64,000 bases of DNA from Aeromicrobium sp. Root495 (GTDB taxonomy: Bacteria > Actinomycetota > Actinomycetes > Propionibacteriales > Nocardioidaceae), in NCBI RefSeq assembly GCF_001426755.1, contig NZ_LMFJ01000001.1:2000601-2064600 (forward strand), read 5' to 3'. The position numbers and the translations under genes are program-made. The notes below the pieces were generated by a model. The model saw only the letters and a program-made list of their open reading frames with translations. It had not been told where the DNA came from and searched no databases. Below, piece by piece: positions 41,955 through 50,184 of this stretch (position 1 is its first letter; every line of letters starts with the position of its first letter).

Positions 41955-42779
41955 ATGGGTTCCGACGTGCTGCTGGTGGGATGCGGCGACCTCAACGCCG
42001 CCGTGGGTCTCCGGCTGGCCGAGCAGGGCCGACGGGTCGTGGGGATCCGACGCCGCGCCGAGCTGGTTCCGGCCCCGATCGAGGGGCTGTCGGCCGACCT
42101 CACCAGCCAGACGCCCATGCTGCCCTCGCTCGACCTCGACCTGCTCGTCGTGGCCCTCACCGCCCGCCCGCGCAGCGAGGACTCGTACCGCGCCACGTAC
42201 GTCGACGGCCTCGGACGGGCCCTCGACGCGGTCGCCGCAGCGGGTCTGAGCCCGCGCCGCGCCGTGCTGGTCTCGTCCACCGGCGTCATGGCCGACGGGC
42301 CGGTCGAGGCCCTCCTCGACGAGACCACCGCTCCGGACCCTCGTGACCCACCCGCCGAGATGCTGCTGCAGAGCGAACAGCTGTTCGCCGAGCGCCTCCC
42401 CCACGGAACGGTCCTTCGGTTGTCCGGCCTCTACGGCCACGGCGAGCCACGACTCGTCGACCAGGTGCGACGCGGAGCGGTCGGGGACCCCGACCGCTGG
42501 ACCAACCGCATCCACCGCGACGACGCGGCCGACGCGATCCTGCACCTCCTCACGATGGAGCAGGAGCCCGAGCCGCTCTACCTCGGCACCGACGACGAGC
42601 CGTCGCAGCTGGGCGACGTCGCAGCCTTCGTCGCCGCGCGTCTCGGCGCGCCTGCCCCCCAGGCCGCGAACCCGGCGCAGGGACGAGGCAAGCGGCTGTC
42701 CAACGCCAGGCTCCGCGCCACCGGCTGGGCCCCGCGCTTCCCCACCTACCGCGAGGGCTACGCCGAGCACACCCGTTGA
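41955..42779 (+). CDS. NAD(P)-dependent epimerase/dehydratase-like protein (YeeZ-like)
   Basis: A 274-residue extended Rossmann protein. The N-terminus VLLVGCGDLNAAVGLRLAEQG binds the dinucleotide. VLVSSTGVMAD is the catalytic-Ser strand, VLRLSGLYGHGE follows, and RWTNRIHRDDAADAILHLL is typical of YeeZ-type sugar epimerase relatives. The YxxxK pair is not evident, so catalysis is uncertain. TACGCT ends six bases before the ATG, suggesting a leaderless transcript. Confidence 0.85.
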   Translation: MGSDVLLVGCGDLNAAVGLRLAEQGRRVVGIRRRAELVPAPIEGLSADLTSQTPMLPSLDLDLLVVALTARPRSEDSYRATYVDGLGRALDAVAAAGLSPRRAVLVSSTGVMADGPVEALLDETTAPDPRDPPAEMLLQSEQLFAERLPHGTVLRLSGLYGHGEPRLVDQVRRGAVGDPDRWTNRIHRDDAADAILHLLTMEQEPEPLYLGTDDEPSQLGDVAAFVAARLGAPAPQAANPAQGRGKRLSNARLRATGWAPRFPTYREGYAEHTR

Positions 42780-42811
42780 GGACCGCCCGGACCGCCTCCT
42801 AGGCTGGCAGC

Positions 42812-43768
42812 ATGCGTTCCTTCTACCCCGAGGTCGAGCCCCACGAGACCGGACTCCTCGACGTCGGCGACGGTCACCAGATCTACTACGAGGTCTCGGG
42901 CAACCCCGCCGGCAAGCCCGCGGTGTACCTCCACGGAGGTCCCGGTGGTGCCTCGAGCCCCGACCAGAGGCGCGTGTTCGACCCCGAGAAGTACCGCATC
43001 GTCCTGCTCGACCAGCGAGGGTGCGGCCAGAGCCTGCCGCACGCGAGCGCGCCGGAGGCGGACCTGACCAGCATCACGACGTGGCACATCGTGGAGGACA
43101 TCGAGTCCCTCCGCCGACACCTCGATGTCGAGGCCTGGCTGGTCTGCGGCGGGTCGTGGGGGTCGGCGCTCGCCCTCGCCTATGCCGAGAAGCACCCCGC
43201 GGCCGTCAGCGAGCTGGTCCTGCGCGGCATCTTCACGCTCCGCCCGAGCGAGCTCGACTGGTTCTACGAAGGCGGTGCCGCGTCCGTCTACCCCGACCTG
43301 TGGGAGGGTTTCGTCGCCCCCGTGCCGCCCGAGCAGCGCGGACGCCTCGTCGAGGCCTACAGCCGGTTGCTGAACGACCCCGACCCCGCCGTGCATGTGC
43401 CGGCGGCCAAGGCGTGGTCGCGCTGGGAGTCCTCGGCCATCACGCTGCTCCCCGACGAGAGCCTCGTGGAGCACTTCACCGAGGACGCCTTCGCCGTGGC
43501 GTTCGCCCGGATCGAGAACCACTTCTTCATGCACGGCGGCTGGTTCGAGGACGGCCAGCTCATCCGCGACGCCTCGTCCCTCAAGGACGTGCCGGCCGTG
43601 ATCGTCCAGGGCCGCTACGACATGTGCACCCCTGCCGTGACGGCCTGGGACCTGCACCGCGCGTGGCCGGAGGCCGAGCTCAGGATGATCCCCGACGCCG
43701 GACACGCCTTCACCGAGCCGGGCATCCTCGACGCCATCATCGAGGCCACGGACCGCTTCGCTTCCTGA
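42812..43768 (+). CDS. pip: Proline iminopeptidase
   Basis: A 318-residue alpha/beta hydrolase of peptidase family S33. HGGPGGASSPDQRRVFDP (oxyanion region, 41-58), LDQRGCGQSLPHA and the nucleophile elbow GGSWGSAL (Ser115) are diagnostic. GRYDMCTP holds the Asp, and PDAGHAF holds the His. It removes N-terminal proline from peptides in the cytoplasm. TAGGCT (42800-42805) ends six bases before the ATG, so translation is probably leaderless. Confidence 0.94.
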   Translation: MRSFYPEVEPHETGLLDVGDGHQIYYEVSGNPAGKPAVYLHGGPGGASSPDQRRVFDPEKYRIVLLDQRGCGQSLPHASAPEADLTSITTWHIVEDIESLRRHLDVEAWLVCGGSWGSALALAYAEKHPAAVSELVLRGIFTLRPSELDWFYEGGAASVYPDLWEGFVAPVPPEQRGRLVEAYSRLLNDPDPAVHVPAAKAWSRWESSAITLLPDESLVEHFTEDAFAVAFARIENHFFMHGGWFEDGQLIRDASSLKDVPAVIVQGRYDMCTPAVTAWDLHRAWPEAELRMIPDAGHAFTEPGILDAIIEATDRFAS

Positions 43769-43831
43769 CCCGTACTCGGTCACGAATCGGTACTTTCCGG
43801 GCTGTCAGAGGGTGCCCCTAGGTTCAGGGAC

Positions 43832-45076
43832 ATGGCAGCAGAGCTCACCGATATCCCTGGAACGCCAGCGTATTCGTTCGCCGACGTCGTCCGGTCCGTG
43901 GTCGTGGTCGAGCCCGACCCCGACGAGCTGCCCGGTGCCCATCTCATCGAGACCATCAGCGCCTGCGAGCAGGTCATCCGCGCCGCCGAGGCCATCCAGG
44001 CCCAGCACGCGGGGATGCTGCTCGCCGAGCGCGAGCCCCTCATGGAGGGCCGCCAGGCGTTCCTGTCGGCGGCCGGGGAGACGGCACTGGCGCGTGGGAT
44101 GTCGCCGAGCGCGGGCATCACCCAGCTGGAGACCGCCATCACCTTGAGCCGGCTCCCGGCCGTCCAGGCCGCCTGGGCCGATGGGCTGGTCTCGGGCGTG
44201 ACCGTCCGAGCCATCGTCAAGAACCTGCCCAGCCTGGATGCCGAGTCCATGGCGCTGTTCGAGACCGAGATCGCCCCGCACCTCCCAGGCCTGACCCCTC
44301 GTGCCGCCGCCGAGCTCACCCGGTCCCTGACCCTGGAGATCGACCCCGACGAGGCCGACCGCAAGGCCGTCGAGGTCCGTGACGACCAGTACGTGCTCGT
44401 CGTCGACGAGACCGACGGCGTGGCCACCCTCGTCTCCCGCGGCCCGGCCGAGAGGATCCACGAGATCCGCGAGCTCCTCCTCGGGCACGCCCGACGCGCC
44501 AAGAACGACCCCACCGACCACCGCACCCGCGGGCAGGTCATGTTCCAGTCGCTCCACGCGTCCGTGGTCGCCGGTCCGGACCGTTCCTTGCCGGTGAAGC
44601 GGGTCCTGGAGCTCGGGATCGTCCTCACCGCCGACAACCTGCTCGGCCTCGACGACACCCCGGCCGAGCTCGTCGGCCACGGACCCGTCGCCCCTGTCGT
44701 CGTCGACCAGCTCATCGACGACGCCGACCAGGTCTTCTACCGCCGCCTCATCACCGACCCGGTGAACGGGACCCTGCTCCACAGCGACCCGCGGCGCCGC
44801 CTCTTCACCGGCCCGCTCGCCCGTCACGTCCGCTACCGCGACGGCCGGTGCCGCACCCCGGCCTGCGACGCGCCCATCGCCGAGATCGACCACGTCCAGG
44901 CCCACGAGCACGGCGGCGCCACCACCGAGGAGAACGGTCAGGGTCTCTGCGTCACCAACCACCTCATGAAGCACCTTCCTGGGTGGTCGGTCCGACGCGA
45001 CGGCACCTGGACCACACCCACCGGTCACACGTACCGCAGCGCCCCACCGCCGGTCCTTCGCCGTCGTCGGGAGTGA
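43832..45076 (+). CDS. DUF222 / HNH endonuclease domain protein (13E12-repeat type)
   Basis: A 414-residue protein with an N-terminal DUF222 region (about 20-300) and a C-terminal HNH nuclease motif RYRDGRCRTPACDAPIAEID, followed by HVQAHEHGGATTEENG and CVTNHLMKH, with the zinc cysteines and catalytic His visible. These proteins are multicopy in actinobacteria and resemble mobile or selfish elements; a defence role is possible. TAGGTT ends seven bases before the ATG. A strong hairpin follows its stop. Confidence 0.92.
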   Translation: MAAELTDIPGTPAYSFADVVRSVVVVEPDPDELPGAHLIETISACEQVIRAAEAIQAQHAGMLLAEREPLMEGRQAFLSAAGETALARGMSPSAGITQLETAITLSRLPAVQAAWADGLVSGVTVRAIVKNLPSLDAESMALFETEIAPHLPGLTPRAAAELTRSLTLEIDPDEADRKAVEVRDDQYVLVVDETDGVATLVSRGPAERIHEIRELLLGHARRAKNDPTDHRTRGQVMFQSLHASVVAGPDRSLPVKRVLELGIVLTADNLLGLDDTPAELVGHGPVAPVVVDQLIDDADQVFYRRLITDPVNGTLLHSDPRRRLFTGPLARHVRYRDGRCRTPACDAPIAEIDHVQAHEHGGATTEENGQGLCVTNHLMKHLPGWSVRRDGTWTTPTGHTYRSAPPPVLRRRRE

Positions 45077-45120
45077 GACCGTCCGCACGACACCACTCCG
45101 TGGCCGGCTCGGCCCCATGA

Positions 45121-45162
45121 CGAAGGGCCCCGAGCAGCGCTTCTGCTGCTCGGGGCCCTTCG
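45121..45162. terminator. Bidirectional terminator hairpin
   Basis: Perfect 17-bp arms, 45121-45137 and 45146-45162, with an eight-base loop and no U tract. It lies between the convergent DUF222-HNH and osmoprotectant-binding genes. Confidence 0.85.
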
Positions 45163-45179
45163 GGAGTCGGTTCAGCAGG

Positions 45180-46115
45180 TCAGCTGAGGCCCTTGTCCGC
45201 GAGCCAGTCCTTGGCCGCCTCGGCGGCCGAGGCCTTCTCCTTGCCCTCGACCCGGTCGCGCAGGGCGATCAGGTCGTCGGTCGTGAGCTCGGCCGAGATG
45301 GCGTTCAGCACGTCGTTGATCTTCGCGCTGTCCACCGCGTCGGAGATGAGCGGGATGATGTTCTGCGAGGAGATCATGTTCTTCGGGTCCTCGAGCACCA
45401 CGAGATCCTCGGTCTTGATCGCGGGCGAGGTCGTGTAGATGTCAGCCACCTGCACCGAGTCGTCGACGAGCGCCTTGACGGTGTCCGGGCCACCGAAGTC
45501 CTCGATGGGCTTGAACTTCACGTCGCTGGCCTTGACGCCGTAGACCTTCTCGAGCCCGGGGATCCCGTAGCCGAGGTCACCGAACTGCGGGTTGGCGCCC
45601 AGCGAGAAGGGCACCAGCTTGGACAGGTCGCCGATCGTCTTCAGTCCCTCGGCCTCCGCGGTCTTGCGGGTGACGACGTAGGCGTCCTTGTCCTCGGCCT
45701 CGGCCGAGTCGAGGACCTTGAGCTTGTCCTTGGCCACCGCGTCGACCAGGGCGGCGTCGACGTCGTCGGTGGTCCGCTCGGTGTACTTCTCGTTGTAGTA
45801 CGCGAGCAGGTTGCCGTTGTACTCGGGGATCAGGTTGATCGAGCCGTCGCGGAGGGCGGGGATCGTCTGCTGGCGCGGGCCGATGTTGAACTTCTTCTCA
45901 GCCTTGACGCCCTTGGCCTCGAGGGCCTGGACGTAGATCTCGCCGAGGATCTCGCTCTCGGGGAAGGCGAACGAGCCGACGACGACCGTGTCGCCGCTCT
46001 TCGAGCCTTCAGAGGCGGTGGGGTCGCTGGACCCGCAGGCGGCCAGGGTGGCGAAGGACAGGCCCAGGCCGAGTGCGGCCGCGCTCAGGCGGATGAGGCG
46101 TGGAGTGGTTGACAT
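45180..46115 (-). CDS. Osmoprotectant/glycine betaine ABC transporter substrate-binding lipoprotein
   Basis: A 311-residue lipoprotein. The signal peptide ends in the lipobox LAAC (Cys27). The OpuAC/ProX-like domain includes VVVGSFAFPESEILGEIYVQALEAKG, GPRQQTIPALRDGSINLIPEYNGNLLAY and PLISDAVDSAKINDVLNAIS. It captures betaine, choline or a similar solute for the adjacent permeases. Last gene of a four-gene minus-strand operon; 16 bases after the permease stop. Confidence 0.92.
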   Translation of the reverse strand: MSTTPRLIRLSAAALGLGLSFATLAACGSSDPTASEGSKSGDTVVVGSFAFPESEILGEIYVQALEAKGVKAEKKFNIGPRQQTIPALRDGSINLIPEYNGNLLAYYNEKYTERTTDDVDAALVDAVAKDKLKVLDSAEAEDKDAYVVTRKTAEAEGLKTIGDLSKLVPFSLGANPQFGDLGYGIPGLEKVYGVKASDVKFKPIEDFGGPDTVKALVDDSVQVADIYTTSPAIKTEDLVVLEDPKNMISSQNIIPLISDAVDSAKINDVLNAISAELTTDDLIALRDRVEGKEKASAAEAAKDWLADKGLS

Positions 46116-46131
46116 GGTTTTCCCTTTCGAG

Positions 46132-46893
46132 TCACGCGCCGGTGGACGCGTGCGGTCCGGCGGACCGGCTTGAGGAGCGACCTGAGGTCGCGGGGCGGTG
46201 GTCGGTGAGTCCTTGGGTGGCGGTGAGCCGCTGGGCGAGCGCGAACAGTGCGTCGACGCCGAGGGCGAGGACGATGACGAGCAGGGCACCGCCGAGGATG
46301 CGGTCGTAGTCGTTGAGGCCGATGCCGTTGCTGATGATCTGTCCGAGACCGCCGAGACCGGCGTACGAGGCGATGGTCACGGTGGCGATCACCTGCAGCG
46401 TCGCAGCCCGCACGCCGCCGATGATGAGAGGCAGCGCCAGCGGGATCTCGACCTTGGTGAGGATCTGCCACTCCGTCATGCCGTTGGCGCGGGCCGCGTC
46501 GATGACCTGCCGGTCCACGGCCTCGAGGCCGGAGTAGGCGCCCGCCAGCATCGACGGGATGGCCAGGATCACGAAGGCGATCGTGGCGCCCACGATCGGT
46601 GCGGTGTCATAGCTCAGGAAGTAGCCGAAGACCATGAGGAGGAAGAACAGCAGGCCGAGCGTCGGCAGGGCGCGCATCGCGCCGGTGAACGCGATCACGA
46701 ACTGGCGACCTCGCCCGGTGTGCCCGATGAAGAAGCCGAGGGGCAACGCGATGAGCGCCGCGATCCCCACGGAGACGAAGGTGTAGAGCAGGTGCTCCAC
46801 GAGCCGGTCCTGGATCGGGAACGGGTTCTGGCTCCCGGCCTTCCAGTGGGACCCGTCGAAGATCCAGCCGATCGCGCTGAAGAGCAGCTCCAT
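46132..46893 (-). CDS. Osmoprotectant ABC transporter permease
   Basis: A 253-residue OpuB/ProW-type permease with about six membrane helices. The EAA loop is VIDAARANGMTEWQILTKVEIPLALPLIIGGVR. The ATG overlaps the preceding permease stop by one base (TGATG). The C-terminal 30 residues are Ser/Arg-rich and soluble. Pairs with the next permease to form a heterodimeric channel. Confidence 0.93.
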   Translation of the reverse strand: MELLFSAIGWIFDGSHWKAGSQNPFPIQDRLVEHLLYTFVSVGIAALIALPLGFFIGHTGRGRQFVIAFTGAMRALPTLGLLFFLLMVFGYFLSYDTAPIVGATIAFVILAIPSMLAGAYSGLEAVDRQVIDAARANGMTEWQILTKVEIPLALPLIIGGVRAATLQVIATVTIASYAGLGGLGQIISNGIGLNDYDRILGGALLVIVLALGVDALFALAQRLTATQGLTDHRPATSGRSSSRSAGPHASTGA

Positions 46894-47588
46894 CAGAAGT
46901 CGCCCCCTGTGCCCGCAGCCAGGTGGAGGTCAGGCATCCGCTTGACGGGGGCGGCCTGTTCCCGCGACCACGGCATCAGGACACGCCCGATCAGCACGAT
47001 GATGACATCGAAGATCAGTGCCAGCAGCAGGCTCATCACGATGCCGACGACGACCTCCTCCAGGATGCCGCGCTGCTTGCCCTCGCGGAACAGGCTGCCG
47101 AGGTTGCTCGAGCCGATGATGACCCCGACCGAGACCAGGGCGATCGTGCTGACCGAGACCACCCGGATCCCGGCGAGCAGCACCGGACCGGCCAGGGGCA
47201 GCTCCACCCGCCAGAAGCGGCCCGAGGTGGAGTAGCCGATCGCGTCGGCCGAGTCGATCGTGGTGGCGTCGACCGAGGCGAAGGCGTCGGCGGCTGAACG
47301 GGCCATCACGGCCACGCCGTAGATCGTGAGCGCGACCACCAGGTTGGTCTCGTCGAGCACCTGGGTGGGAAGGATCAGCGGCAGGACCACGAACAGCGGG
47401 AGCGACGGGATCGTGTAGAGCAGGCTTCCGCCGGTGATCACGACGGCCCGCGAGAAGCGCGTGCGGTTGGCCAGCCAGCCGAGCGGGATGGCGAGCACGA
47501 AGCTCAGCACGATCGGGACGATCGAGAGCCGGATGTGGTTGATCGTCAGCTCCCGGATGAGGTCCAGGTTGTCGAACGTCCAGGTCAC
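46893..47588 (-). CDS. Osmoprotectant ABC transporter permease
   Basis: A 231-residue permease with about six helices. The EAA-type loop is TIDSADAIGYSTSGRFWRVELPLAGPVLLAGIR. The GTG at 47588 overlaps the ATP-binding gene stop by four bases. Second gene of the operon. Confidence 0.93.
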   Translation of the reverse strand: MTWTFDNLDLIRELTINHIRLSIVPIVLSFVLAIPLGWLANRTRFSRAVVITGGSLLYTIPSLPLFVVLPLILPTQVLDETNLVVALTIYGVAVMARSAADAFASVDATTIDSADAIGYSTSGRFWRVELPLAGPVLLAGIRVVSVSTIALVSVGVIIGSSNLGSLFREGKQRGILEEVVVGIVMSLLLALIFDVIIVLIGRVLMPWSREQAAPVKRMPDLHLAAGTGGDF

Positions 47589-48430
47589 GACGAGCTCGAG
47601 CCGGTCTGGTCCGATCCGAGCACACCCAGGGGCCGCCCGTCGCCGTCGACGACGAGCGTCAGGCCACCGTCGCCCTCACGCTGCTGCAGGTGCAGGTCGC
47701 GCTTGCTCTTGTCGGCTCCGATGAAGCTGGCCACGAAGTCGTTCGCCGGTGCGGCCAGGATCTCGGCCGGCGTGCCGGCCTGGGCGATCACGCCGCCCTT
47801 GCTGAGGATCACGACCTGGTCGGCGAGCACGAAGGCCTCGTCGATGTCGTGGGTGACGAAGACGATGGTCTTGCCCAGCTCACGCTGCAGCCGGTTCAGC
47901 TCCACCTGGAGGTCGTCGCGCACGATCGGGTCCACGGCGCCGAAAGGCTCGTCCATGAGCAGCACGTTGGGGTCGCTGGCCAGGGCCCGCGCCACGCCCA
48001 CACGCTGCTGCTGGCCGCCGGAGAGCTGACGCGGGTACCGGTCGGCCAGCGAGCGGTCGAGCCCGACCTTGTCGAGCAGCTCGAGCGCCGCCGCCCGAGC
48101 CTCGGCCTTCGGGGTGCCCTTGAGCACCGGCACGGTGGCGACGTTGTCGATCACCTTGCGGTGCGGCAGCAGGCCCGAGGCCTGGAGCACGTAGCCGATC
48201 GAGCGGCGCAGCTTCACCTTGTCCTGCGAGGCGACGTCGACGTCGTCGATGAGGATCTGGCCCTCGGTGGGATCGATCATCCGGTTGATCATGCGCAGCA
48301 GCGTCGTCTTGCCGCAGCCCGAGGACCCGACGAAGACCGTGGTCTTGCGGGACGGAAGAACGAGGTTGAAGTCCGCGACCGCCTCCGTGCCGTCAGGGAA
48401 GCGCTTGGTGACACCGCGGAACTCGATCAT
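47585..48430 (-). CDS. Osmoprotectant ABC transporter ATP-binding protein
   Basis: A 281-residue ABC ATPase of the ProV/OpuA type. Walker A is GSSGCGKTT (35-43), the signature is LSGGQQQR, and Walker B is VLLMDEPFGAVD. Typical members carry two CBS domains that sense ionic strength; here only about 44 residues follow the ATPase domain, with a short VVDGDGRPLGVL strand, so osmotic gating by CBS is missing or reduced. The ATG at 48430 overlaps the stop of a doubtful upstream frame. It heads the operon. Confidence 0.93.
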   Translation of the reverse strand: MIEFRGVTKRFPDGTEAVADFNLVLPSRKTTVFVGSSGCGKTTLLRMINRMIDPTEGQILIDDVDVASQDKVKLRRSIGYVLQASGLLPHRKVIDNVATVPVLKGTPKAEARAAALELLDKVGLDRSLADRYPRQLSGGQQQRVGVARALASDPNVLLMDEPFGAVDPIVRDDLQVELNRLQRELGKTIVFVTHDIDEAFVLADQVVILSKGGVIAQAGTPAEILAAPANDFVASFIGADKSKRDLHLQQREGDGGLTLVVDGDGRPLGVLGSDQTGSSSS

Positions 48431-48609
48431 CGGCGGCCGGCCGGCGTCGGAGTCGTCAAGGCAATGGACAAGTACTCGATCATGCGGTCCTCGCGGTTCT
48501 GGAGGTAGGCAGTCAGTTCGGGGCTCGCCCTGCGACAGGCTCCGGACAGTCTGACCGCAACGGTGGCCTGAGGCAACGCGGGGCCCAGATCGTGAACAAG
48601 ATCGATCAC
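48427..48609 (-). pseudogene. Possible gene remnant upstream of the ABC operon
   Basis: A 60-residue frame that ends ELTAYLQNREDRMIEYLSIA then LTTPTPAGRR, with a stop that overlaps the ABC ATPase start (ATGA). Above it, in another frame, a coding-like stretch (SNLAVKARRLRPDVVVEDVD) is interrupted, suggesting a frameshifted gene. Third-position GC is visibly lower than in neighbouring genes. I do not recognise a family. It may be a decayed gene or a chance frame. Confidence 0.3.
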
Positions 48610-48733
48610 CGCGACGGCGCGTGGTACGGGCCCGGACCGGCACCGTTGCTGGGTCGACGTCCTCGACCACGACGTCCGGACGCAGCCTCCTGGCCTTCAC
48701 GGCGAGGTTCGACCTCAGGACGACTGGAGGTAG

Positions 48734-49393
48734 GTGACCACGGCCATGACACGGCGGTTGGACCTGTCGTCGTCGGGATCCAGGTCGAGCTTCATGAAGA
48801 TGTTGCTCGTGTGCTTGCCCGGTCAGGTCAAGAAGAACCTGGGGGCCAACGGAGACGGCACGGGCGGCGCGAACGGCAACGGGGACGCGGCCGGCGACAA
48901 CGCCAGCCCGCGCTCGGAGAACGAGAACAAGAAGATCACCTTCTGCCACGTCCCCCCGGGCAACCCCGACAACGGTCACGCCATCACCACCTCGGTGAAC
49001 GCCATCACCCCGGGTCACACCAACCACACGGGCGACATCATCCCGCCGTTCACGTACGTGAAGCACGGCAAGACCGTCTCGTTCCCGGGCCAGAACTGGG
49101 GGCCGGGCGCTCAGGCCATCATCGACGCCGGCTGCAAGGGCTCCGCGACGTCCACCCCCGCGGAGCCGACCGACGACCCGACCTCGACCGCCGGAGTCGT
49201 CGAGTCCGCCAACGAGCAGCTCCCGCTCAAGTCCGTGGTCTCCGCCACCGACAAGAAGGCCCGCTCGAACATCATCGACGCCATCCTGCCCAACACCGGC
49301 GGAGCGCGTCTGGCGGTGCTGCTCGTCGGACTGGCCCTACTGGCCGGGGGCGCGCTGCTCCTCGCCCGCCGTCGGTCGACGGTCTCCGGCTGA
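48734..49393 (+). CDS. LPxTG-type surface protein, N-terminus probably damaged
   Basis: A 219-residue protein with a sortase signal at the C-terminus: LPNTG (185-189), a hydrophobic helix (ARLAVLLVGLALLAGGALLLA) and a RRR tail. The middle has a KITFCHVPPGNPDNGH domain with paired cysteines, NHTGDIIPPF and a Thr/Pro-rich wall-spanning stretch. A normal signal peptide is missing; the first 35 residues (MTTAMTRRLDLSSSGSRSS...) are not hydrophobic enough. The start at 48734 (GTG, GGAGG just upstream) is provisional. The 5' end looks truncated, possibly by a rearrangement near 48810-48830. Confidence 0.6.
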   Translation: MTTAMTRRLDLSSSGSRSSFMKMLLVCLPGQVKKNLGANGDGTGGANGNGDAAGDNASPRSENENKKITFCHVPPGNPDNGHAITTSVNAITPGHTNHTGDIIPPFTYVKHGKTVSFPGQNWGPGAQAIIDAGCKGSATSTPAEPTDDPTSTAGVVESANEQLPLKSVVSATDKKARSNIIDAILPNTGGARLAVLLVGLALLAGGALLLARRRSTVSG

Positions 49394-49410
49394 GCCAGCC
49401 ATCTGACGCC

Positions 49411-49447
49411 GGCGGCGGCCAGGGACCTCGTGCCCCTGGCCGCCGCC
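49411..49447. terminator. Bidirectional terminator hairpin
   Basis: Perfect 14-bp arms GGCGGCGGCCAGGG (49411-49424) and its complement (49434-49447), with a nine-base loop, between the convergent LPxTG and tetR genes. No U tract. Confidence 0.75.
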
Positions 49448-49497
49448 GCGAAGCACGCGCATGGCACGTTCTGCGCGCTCAGGTGCGACGGACCGCC

Positions 49498-50115
49498 TCA
49501 GCCGGCAGAGGCAGCCGCAACGGCGGCCGCGAACCCTCGAAGTGTCGTGACCTGCTGGGCGGTGCTCGGCGGAGTGTCGGCCATCTGCCAGGTGGAGACG
49601 AGCGCGACCATGCCACCGATGGCGAAGACCCGCGCATCGTCGGTGAGGGTGATCTCTGACTGGTCGTGGTCATGGTTCGACCCCGTCAGCCACGTGGTCA
49701 CCGCCGCCGCGAGGACCTCGGCGACCCGCTCGCCGCGTGGGATGGCGCGGAGCTTGTCGAAGAACTCACGGTCTGCCCGCCCGGCGGCGAGAAGCGGCTC
49801 GATCCCGCGCTCCCGAACGGCTTCGGTGAGGGCAGGGACGAGGTTCGCCGCCACCTCGTCGAGGGACAGCCAGCCGTCGAGCAGCCTGCTGATCCAGAGG
49901 TCAGTCGCGAGGTCGCCGACGTTGCTGTAGTGGTTGTGCAGCGCCTGCCGGCTCAGACCTGCCCGCTGAGCGACCGCACTCATCGAGATCGGCTCCCCCT
50001 TCGGCGACTCGGACACGAGACCCGCCAGCGCCCGGATGAGTGCAGCACGGGTGCGGGTGACTCGCGGGTCCACACGATGTTCCTTGGGTGGAAGTGGCGT
50101 CGTCTCCTGGGTCAT
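49498..50115 (-). CDS. TetR-family transcriptional regulator
   Basis: A 205-residue TetR protein with helix-turn-helix MSAVAQRAGLSRQALHNHYSNVGDL. The ATG at 50115 gives MTQETTPLPPKEHR; a longer frame lacks support. It is divergent from a membrane protein gene, and GTACAT/ATGTAC repeats lie between them, so it probably represses the membrane protein-SDR pair. Confidence 0.9.
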   Translation of the reverse strand: MTQETTPLPPKEHRVDPRVTRTRAALIRALAGLVSESPKGEPISMSAVAQRAGLSRQALHNHYSNVGDLATDLWISRLLDGWLSLDEVAANLVPALTEAVRERGIEPLLAAGRADREFFDKLRAIPRGERVAEVLAAAVTTWLTGSNHDHDQSEITLTDDARVFAIGGMVALVSTWQMADTPPSTAQQVTTLRGFAAAVAAASAG

Positions 50116-50146
50116 GCACCCATCTTGCCAGCCGCGGACCGCTAAT

Positions 50147-50170
50147 GTACATTCGTCATGTACTTGACAC
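50147..50170. promoter_or_regulatory. ATGTAC operator repeats (tetR/membrane protein)
   Basis: GTACAT (50147-50152), TCGTC, ATGTAC (50158-50163) form an exact dyad; a further ATGTA follows at 50171. The site lies between the divergent starts of tetR (50115) and the membrane protein (50185), and overlaps TTGACA (50164-50169). Confidence 0.7.
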
Positions 50171-50184
50171 ATGTAAAGGACCCC

